In this document: positions 58,427 to 64,000 of the stretch, piece after piece
Layout: every line of letters starts with the position of its first letter
Position numbering within the stretch: position 1 is the first letter of the stretch
Origin: Zelopaecilomyces penicillatus
Lineage: Eukaryota; Ascomycota; Sordariomycetes; Hypocreales; Pseudodiploosporaceae
Reading direction: 5' to 3'
DNA: 64,000 bases
Assembly (NCBI GenBank): GCA_005765155.1
Contig: VCCP01000003.1
Location: 1,798,001-1,862,000 of the forward strand
Translations under genes and position numbers: made by a program
The notes under the pieces: model-generated
Told to the model about the DNA's origin: nothing
Seen by the model: the letters and a program-made list of their open reading frames with translations, nothing else
The model's database searches: none

Positions 58427-58735
58427 TATTGGCTTGGGGTGCTTGAGCAGCAGTAAAAGTAAGGTGGGTGGGTACCTTGCACCCACTAAGCTGTGGGGAT
58501 CTGTAAACAACCCTGATAGCTAGAGTTCGTGCCTTCTCCATCGCTGCTGGTTTAGTTCCAACTTCATCATCACCTCACACCCACACTAACCGGAAGCTTG
58601 TCCAATGGTCAACGTAGGAAAAGCATTCACGCACTCTTCCTCCACCAGCTTAGCCAGCATAAGCTATCTATCGGTCACACACCTCAAATTGTCATCTCGG
58701 ATTTTTCAAAGCAGCTGCGAGTTAAAACAACAGTA

Positions 58736-59163
58736 ATGGCATCGCAAGACACATCCATGGGATCCCCCCCACCCGCCGCTCCTAACGATGACGACGAGCC
58801 CAAGTACGGGGGCTATTCGCGCTTTGAGATTGAGCTCGAAGTAAGTCCTCGCTGAACCCAAGGTCACACCTCTCTAACCTAGCTCTGTAGTTTGTCCAAT
58901 CGCTCGCAAACCCCTACTACCTGAACCACCTCGCGTCCCAGAAACTGCTGACGCAGCCCGCCTTTGTCGCGTACCTGTCTTATTTGCAGTACTGGACACG
59001 GCCACCATATCTCAAGTACCTGACATACCCCGGTCCGACCTTGCGTCATCTCGAGCTGCTCCAACAGGAGAGGTTCAGACAGGATGTCATGAGCCCAGAT
59101 CTGGTGCAAAAACTGGTCGAGGACGGCATGAAGGCCGCTATTCAGTGGCATCGCGAGGCCTGA
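58736..59163 (+). CDS. med31: Mediator complex subunit 31 (Soh1)
   Basis: Two exons (58736-58840 and 58891-59163) encode 125 residues, a normal length. A disordered N-terminus leads into the highly conserved MED31 core, starting GGYSRFEIELEFVQSLANPY, followed by YLNHLASQKLLTQPAFVAYL, then SYLQYWTRPPYLKYLTYPGP and ending TLRHLELLQQERFRQD. MED31 binds the MED7 N-terminus in the middle module of Mediator and supports RNA polymerase II transcription. I start at the ATG at 58736; the open frame extends 46 codons upstream, but that part lacks the conserved character. The intron falls in the first helix and rejoins it in phase. The gene converges on RPC11, with 307 bp between stop codons. Confidence 0.97.
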
Positions 59164-59470
59164 GTCAGGCTGAGAGTGGTGGGACGAAGTGCTCGGGAGA
59201 CTTGTCTGTCCTCAATTGCATGTAAGACTTACTGGATATACAATAATCCCTGGTTCAAGACTACATGAGCAATAACCGCGACGATGGCTCTCATGTTAAG
59301 TCCTTTGAAAGACAATCACTGAAACTGCACGAGACGCAGGATGCCTATCGATTTTTCGCTTAACTCCAAATTCATTACCAGGCCCGTTCAACGCCAAAGG
59401 AAGCTGCAACCACAACCATCACACCCAACACACCGCAGATTGTGTGTATCTCTTCTTCGCTCTTCCTTTT
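59164..59470. other. Short convergent gap
   Basis: These 307 bp lie between the stop codons of the MED31 and RPC11 genes and must hold both 3' ends, so the two transcripts may overlap. No other feature is visible. Confidence 0.55.
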
Positions 59471-59867
59471 CTAGTTCTCGCGCCACCGGTGCCCGCAGGT
59501 CATGCACATGTAAAAACTCGTCATGGGTTCGTCGGCACTTCGAATCTGGACTTGGTAGAAGGCTGCTTCGTCGCCGTTGCAATCCTCGGAATTGCACTGG
59601 ACGCGAGCCTTTTGAGCGTTGTCCCACGCACCGGGTCCGCCGAAAACGTCTTCCTTCTCTTTGCGCTCATACACTCGGCGGGAAAAGACTGGGTCGGTAA
59701 TGAGATGTTCAAAGGGACATGTCCTGCACTCGAGGCGGTTCGTGCGCTGGTCAGTCAATGAGACGGTGAGAATGTTTGCGCAATGCGGGCAAACTACGTA
59801 GATGAAACCATCAGTCAAAGATTCAGACAGGAAAGGTGTGGCGGGAAATCTACTCACAGAGGAGCAT
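59471..59867 (-). CDS. rpc11: RNA polymerase III subunit C11 (Rpc11/RPC10)
   Basis: Two exons on the minus strand (59867-59858 and 59793-59471) encode 110 residues, the normal size. The first exon is only 10 nt, coding Met-Leu-Leu and one base of Phe. The N-terminal zinc ribbon is CPHC with CRTC. The linker EDVFGGPGAWDNAQKARVQC leads to the C-terminal ribbon, which carries the hallmark QIRSADEPMTSFYMCMTCGH, including the RSADEPMT acidic hairpin that reaches the polymerase active site. C11 is needed for RNA cleavage and for termination and reinitiation by RNA polymerase III. A single long open frame hides the true start; without the tiny exon the first ribbon would begin without its Met-Leu-Leu-Phe lead. 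The related subunits Rpb9 and TFIIS differ in the linker. Confidence 0.96.
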
Positions 59868-60487
59868 AATGGCGGTGGCTGCGACAGAGAAGCTTTTCTG
59901 GAGTAAATTGTTATCGAAAATGGTAATGGGTTTTTCGACGGTGTCTGGTTAATAATCAGTAATTACCCACTCATCGAGGAAAACTCGTCATAGGGAAGTT
60001 AGTTAATGGCGGGATTAGCAGATATAATACAAATCGTGGTGGGGTCAGTGAATGCCTGCCACTGTTCCAGGCAGAACGAGCTAATTGGCACACAGTGCAT
60101 ATACTGCTGTTGCTACTGAGGGCTACGGCAATGAAATGTTATCTGGAAACAGCATTTATAGGTGTGTTAGCCTGTGGACGTACCTACAGCAACCCCTGCC
60201 ACGCCAACCTTTACAGGCACCCGTAATAACTGGGCTTTCTGTTACTACCCCGCTGATCCCGATATGCCGGCCCTGAACATGCCATTGGAGACTGGTGGTG
60301 ATTCCAACTCGAAACAACCTGACCCCTCCATCCACCCATCTATCCACCACACCTCTAAAACGACTACCTATTCATAAACGACGACAAGTCTATTCTTACC
60401 TCGCGATATAAAGAGAGAGCCAAGCGATTACTGAGCGGCCAAAGGCGATTCTTTCACGCCCACGAAAGCGGTCGTCAAATCGCAGCC
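59868..60487. other. Divergent intergenic stretch
   Basis: This holds the promoters of the RPC11 (minus) and ankyrin (plus) genes. GATATAAAG (about 60404-60412), roughly 80 bp before the ankyrin start, is a TATA-like word. No coding gene is visible. Confidence 0.45.
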
Positions 60488-61498
60488 ATGGCCGACGAAG
60501 AACACGAAGTACGGCACCCCAACACCAACACCATCCCCACCCCATCCATCCATTCCCCCTTGTTTTGCGTTATTGGAGGTGGTGAAGGAGCACCTAGCAA
60601 AACCAACGACTAGAAAAGAAGACTCTCCAAAAACACGGAACTGATACTCGCCCGTGGAGCAACATGGATTGTGTGATGGCTCGGATACCTAGACTTTGGG
60701 AAGACAAAGGAGGCTAACAAGAATACCTCTATACGACAGGGCGCCTCGGCCAAGGAGCTTCTCATCGAGGCCTGCCGACGGGACAATACAGATCTGCTCA
60801 CGGAGCTTCTTGAGGGCAAGGCCGACGCCGAGATCACCAGGTTGCTCAACGAAACAACAACCGTCATGGGCAACCACCTATACCACGAGGCTGCCTCTCG
60901 TGGTAACTGTTAGTCTTTCCCCCCTACTCCTCCTCCTCCCAAGCAGAAGCAGCAGCAGCAGCTAGCTATATACAAATATCTCAAGAATTAACACACCGTT
61001 TGTACAGACGACATCATTGACCTCCTCCTCGACCAACCCGACTTCGAATGCGATCCTATCAACCGTCTCGAGGGTGATACCCCCCTCCACTCCGCCATCC
61101 GCTGGCTCAACTCTGAACCCCCCGCCCAGCGCGAGTTCGGCCACGCCCTTGTCGAGATGATGCTTGAGGCTGGCTCCAACCCCCGCGTCCGCAACAAGGG
61201 TGGCCTCACCGCTCTCCAGCTCGTCGACCCTTCCAACACGGCCCTCCGCGACCTTATCCAAAAACAGGACTACGCCAATCAAAACGCCGGCGATTTCGTT
61301 AATATCGCCGTCAACGGCAGTAGCGCTAACTCTGCGTATGACAACGCGGCTTCTGGCCAGCAGCAGGACGAGAGCGACGACGACGCCGAATTCAGCGGTA
61401 GTGATGACGATGAGCGCGCCGAGTGGGAACGCAGGAGAAAACAAAAAAAAGAGCACGAGATAAGGGGCAAACAGAGGATGGGCCAGGCGGCAGCATGA
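60488..61498 (+). CDS. Ankyrin-repeat protein (YCR051W-like)
   Basis: Three exons (60488-60508, 60740-60908, 61008-61498) encode 226 residues. The first exon codes only seven residues (MADEEHE). Residues 10-150 form about three ankyrin repeats, with the telling segments ELLIEACRRDNTDLLTELLE, GNHLYHEAASRGNYDIIDLL and GDTPLHSAIRWLN, and ALVEMMLEAGSNPRVRNKGG with LTALQL. The C-terminus is acidic, then strongly basic (ERRRKQKKEHEIRGKQR), a possible nuclear signal. Size and layout match the conserved small fungal ankyrin protein typified by yeast YCR051W, whose role is unknown; the repeats imply protein binding. The intron acceptor at 61007 gives GNYDIIDLLLDQ in phase. Confidence 0.88.
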
Positions 61499-61966
61499 AA
61501 CAAAGTGAGTCAAAATTGACCACAATTGCATTTCGAGGCGCCTTCATCGACAAGGCGTTAGGCGGCCATAACCCTGATATGAAAAAGGAACACACCACAT
61601 TTTAACACGCCAGTGTCGATTACGATGCGATGAGCGTTAGACTTGCACAGCTCTTTCACGCCTAGATAACACAGGCGATATGATCTCTCAGTATACCTTC
61701 ATTGTTTGACCTCCTTGCTAGGTTCATTTGGGAAGAAAGGGGATCACATGGGAATCCTACTAGGTGATATCGCAATTTATTCTCATAGGTTCTAAAGGAA
61801 GATTTCAGCCAGTCCCATAGCATGCACCAAACCCGACAGGCAAATATGCGCTCCCCTTACCACTTTGATCCAATACGTCGTATACAGAGTTTTAGGACTT
61901 TCTGGAGTCCAAGTCCACACTATCGTTTCCCCTCTAGCCCATCGAGCCATGGTCGGTTTTATTCCG
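61499..61966. other. Convergent intergenic stretch
   Basis: The gap between the 3' ends of the ankyrin and thaumatin-like genes. No gene is visible. Confidence 0.5.
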
Positions 61967-63266
61967 TCACAGAGCAGCATGTATCGCACTGAGTAGTGTT
62001 GCCGCCGTTAATATTGCTCTAAGAGGTCGTAACCCTGCGGCGACGGCACCCGTATCGGCTCTGACGTAGCTGACATTCTCAAGTCGTCTAACAGCTAAGC
62101 TTGATAGCCTTCCTGAGCTCGCCAGCTCGTACAGTTCTTTCCCCAACTGGCGGAGAATATTAGTCGACCTGCCTTCTGGGCACATGACGATCTCCCAGCC
62201 GCCGCCCTTGGGAATAATGAACGTTGATTGCTGGTCATCAAATGCAAAGCTGTATGCGTCGGGGCACATAGCCTTTACCAACTTGCTGTATTCCGAAGGT
62301 TTGCAGATTTTAGGATCATGGTATCTGCCTATGCAGCAATCCCGGTCGCTCCTTGTTGCTGCACAAGCACTGTTGCATGGTGAAAATGCCGGCCGCTGCA
62401 CAATATCATCGGGGTATGGATAGATGCCATTTCCAGGTCTCGAGGGGGGAAAGGCGAGGTTCGGCCACGGACACCAGCGGCTGACGCTCTTATTTGTCTC
62501 TTCAGGTTCTAGGGGAACCGGATACGATGAGTTGGCATAAAATGTTCCCGCGCGAGCTCTGGAATGAAGCCAGCCTGTTGTGGCAATGCAGGCACAATTG
62601 GTCAAATTCGGCGGGATATACGTCGTGTTTCTGGCCGGAATGTAGTTGATGCCTATGGGCAAATTGTAGCCATCAACCAGAGAAATATCGTAGAATGTCT
62701 GCATATTATTAACGCCACCAGCCAGGTTGAATTCGGCCAACGTCGCGGGAGTTGCGCCCTGTGTCACTTCAAATTAATTTCCGGATAGTAATACATCTGG
62801 AGCATTCCTAAACAGGCTCACTTACACTGAATTCATAGTCCAGTCTGGCAAAGCAGTCCCCCGTCTGGCAGGCACAGGACTCTCCATTAACTGTACAGTT
62901 TGTTCGGCCCCAGACTCGACCTTGCCAGTCTGATGACACCCACATCCTCTTGCTTTCGCCGGGCTCGAGTTCAAACCCCCCTGTTCCAGGGCCTGCTCCG
63001 GCCTGGGTGGCAATGCCTGGCCATATTGTTGATTCGCATCTGTTGGTCACTACTAGTGGGACTTTGCCCTCTGAATCTTGGGGAGGCCCTCGTCTCGCTG
63101 GTGGGCTCTGCCGAGGCACGGATTGGGGAAAGAAGGTGGCCTGCCAGTTATGTTGAACAGCTGGAATTTTGGATGAGTGAGCACAATGAAGACATGACCC
63201 AACGACCAAGAACAGGACCCATATTCGGTTCATGGAAGGCGGGCGGTGAGTAGGGTATTGAGCCAT
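61967..63266 (-). CDS. Thaumatin-like (PR5-type) secreted protein
   Basis: Two exons on the minus strand (63266-62826 and 62758-61967) encode 410 residues. A signal peptide (NRIWVLFLVVGSCLHC core) is followed by a short Pro-rich segment. The thaumatin domain then starts VPLVVTNRCESTIWPGIATQ, with FELEPGESKRMWVSSDWQGR and VWGRTNCTVNG, then CACQTGDCFARLDYEFSGAT and TFYDISLVDGYNLPIGINY. Many cysteines fit the disulphide-rich fold, and several NxS/T sites are present. A hydrophobic end (ILTAATLLSAIHAAL) could be a GPI signal. Plant thaumatin-like proteins act on walls or membranes and some degrade beta-glucan; the fungal role is unsettled. The first ATG (63266) has the better context (ACAATGG); a second ATG at 63233 would give 399 residues. 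Introns are confirmed by frame. Confidence 0.9.
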
Positions 63267-64000
63267 TGTGCACCCTGGCTTTCACAGAGAGAGAGGGACA
63301 GACCGAAGCGATCCGTAATAGGCTTGTGCAACACCCGTGTAACCTGCTAGTCGATTTATTTGGACGAGTTTCGGTTCTATGCAGGCATAGCTGTTGGATC
63401 TCATTTATCGGTACAGAGAGAATCGAGGACTTGTAGAAGGTTGACGCCGGTGCCGTAAGAGATATATCCTCAACACCTGTCTCAGAGCTGGAATGGGTGG
63501 GCACAACGAGAAGGTTGCCCAACTGCACAAATGGATCGAAGCTGACAACAAGTGTTTGATGAATGATAGTTGTGCCGGTAGTGGTAGGAATATTCAAAAA
63601 TGAAAAGATAGAAAGTTGAGGTAGAATTGCCAGATTCAGTTATGCAATTGAAGTTGAAGGAACGAGTAAATAGAAGATGATGGCCCGACCAGCAGGAGAT
63701 TGCGGAATGTACAAAGAAAAGGGCAGTGTAACAGAAACGAGGAAGCCCTTTGGTGATGTAAAGATTCCGTTGGGACTAGTATCTGCTGGCTCCTCCAGTG
63801 GTTCTTCGGGCGGCAGGAGACGCAAGAGCGAGTCGTTGATCAGCTAGCCGTGATGCTTCCACCTGCACTCGGTGTCTCGCGAATGAGCACCTACACCTGC
63901 ACCTGCACCCATTGAGATGTTGAGAAGTTGAGCACGACTTACCTATTCCATAGAACTCTGCACATTTAAAGCATTATAGGTTTAGCACAGCTAAAATATA
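63267..64000. other. Promoter and leader of the thaumatin-like gene
   Basis: No coding gene is supported up to the window end. A 149-codon minus-strand frame overlaps the start of the thaumatin-like gene in another phase and has no recognisable domain. CACCTGCAC repeats occur near 63890-63910. Confidence 0.5.

Larger units (their letters stand above)
57890..58735. other. Divergent intergenic stretch
   Basis: This holds the promoters of the metallophosphoesterase (minus) and MED31 (plus) genes. TACCTAGG-type repeats occur at 58386-58426. No coding gene is visible. Confidence 0.5.

Overview
The window is nuclear DNA from a filamentous ascomycete, most likely a Sordariomycete and plausibly of the order Hypocreales. 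I base this on short GT-AG introns of about 50-250 bp with CTAAC-type branch sites, closely spaced single-gene units on both strands, and fungal families such as CFEM, 2EXR, Fmp46-type and a long Rho1 GEF. The order is inference; no marker gene fixes the species. I reconstructed 24 protein-coding genes, joining exons by reading-frame continuity and family fit. I found no rRNA, tRNA or CRISPR array.

Layout. 1-3.2 kb: gene-free, with one non-autonomous DNA transposon (412-874) that has perfect 54-bp terminal inverted repeats and an 8-bp target duplication. 3.2-6.8 kb: homogentisate 1,2-dioxygenase and an isochorismatase-type hydrolase. 9.4-14.8 kb: a Rho1-type guanine nucleotide exchange factor (DEP-DH-PH-CNH). 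15.9-18.3 kb: a divergent mitochondrial pair, a pyruvate carrier subunit and a complex I subunit. 18.8-24.4 kb: a giant uncharacterised protein with an RRM-like fold, crossed by an in-frame stop that lies in a small putative intron. 25.6-27.6 kb: an Fmp46-like thioredoxin-fold protein and a tiny hydrophilic protein with a stress-type promoter. 28.5-33.1 kb: a housekeeping block of ribosomal protein eL14, NAC alpha, ATP synthase subunit d and Ubc13. 34.3-38.8 kb: the SEA-complex protein Mtc5/WDR59. 39.2-46.8 kb: a D-2-hydroxyacid dehydrogenase, a 2EXR protein and an alpha/beta hydrolase, spaced by long non-coding stretches. 47.7-52.7 kb: a small single-pass membrane protein and GPI2. 55.8-64 kb: a CFEM GPI-type protein, a metallophosphoesterase, Mediator subunit 31, RNA polymerase III subunit C11, an ankyrin protein and a thaumatin-like protein.

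How the genes work together. There is no biosynthetic cluster and no defence-type operon. Themes recur, though. Three genes serve mitochondrial energy metabolism (MPC, NDUFA2, ATP synthase d). Several serve gene expression (MED31, RPC11, eL14, NAC alpha, the RRM protein). Others serve the cell surface and wall (Rho1 GEF, GPI2, CFEM protein, thaumatin-like protein) or nutrient and TORC1 signalling (Mtc5). The items most worth a second look are the transposon at 412-874, the stop-containing intron of the giant RRM protein, the repeated use of 9-21 nt first coding exons, and the stress-type promoter of the 95-residue protein.
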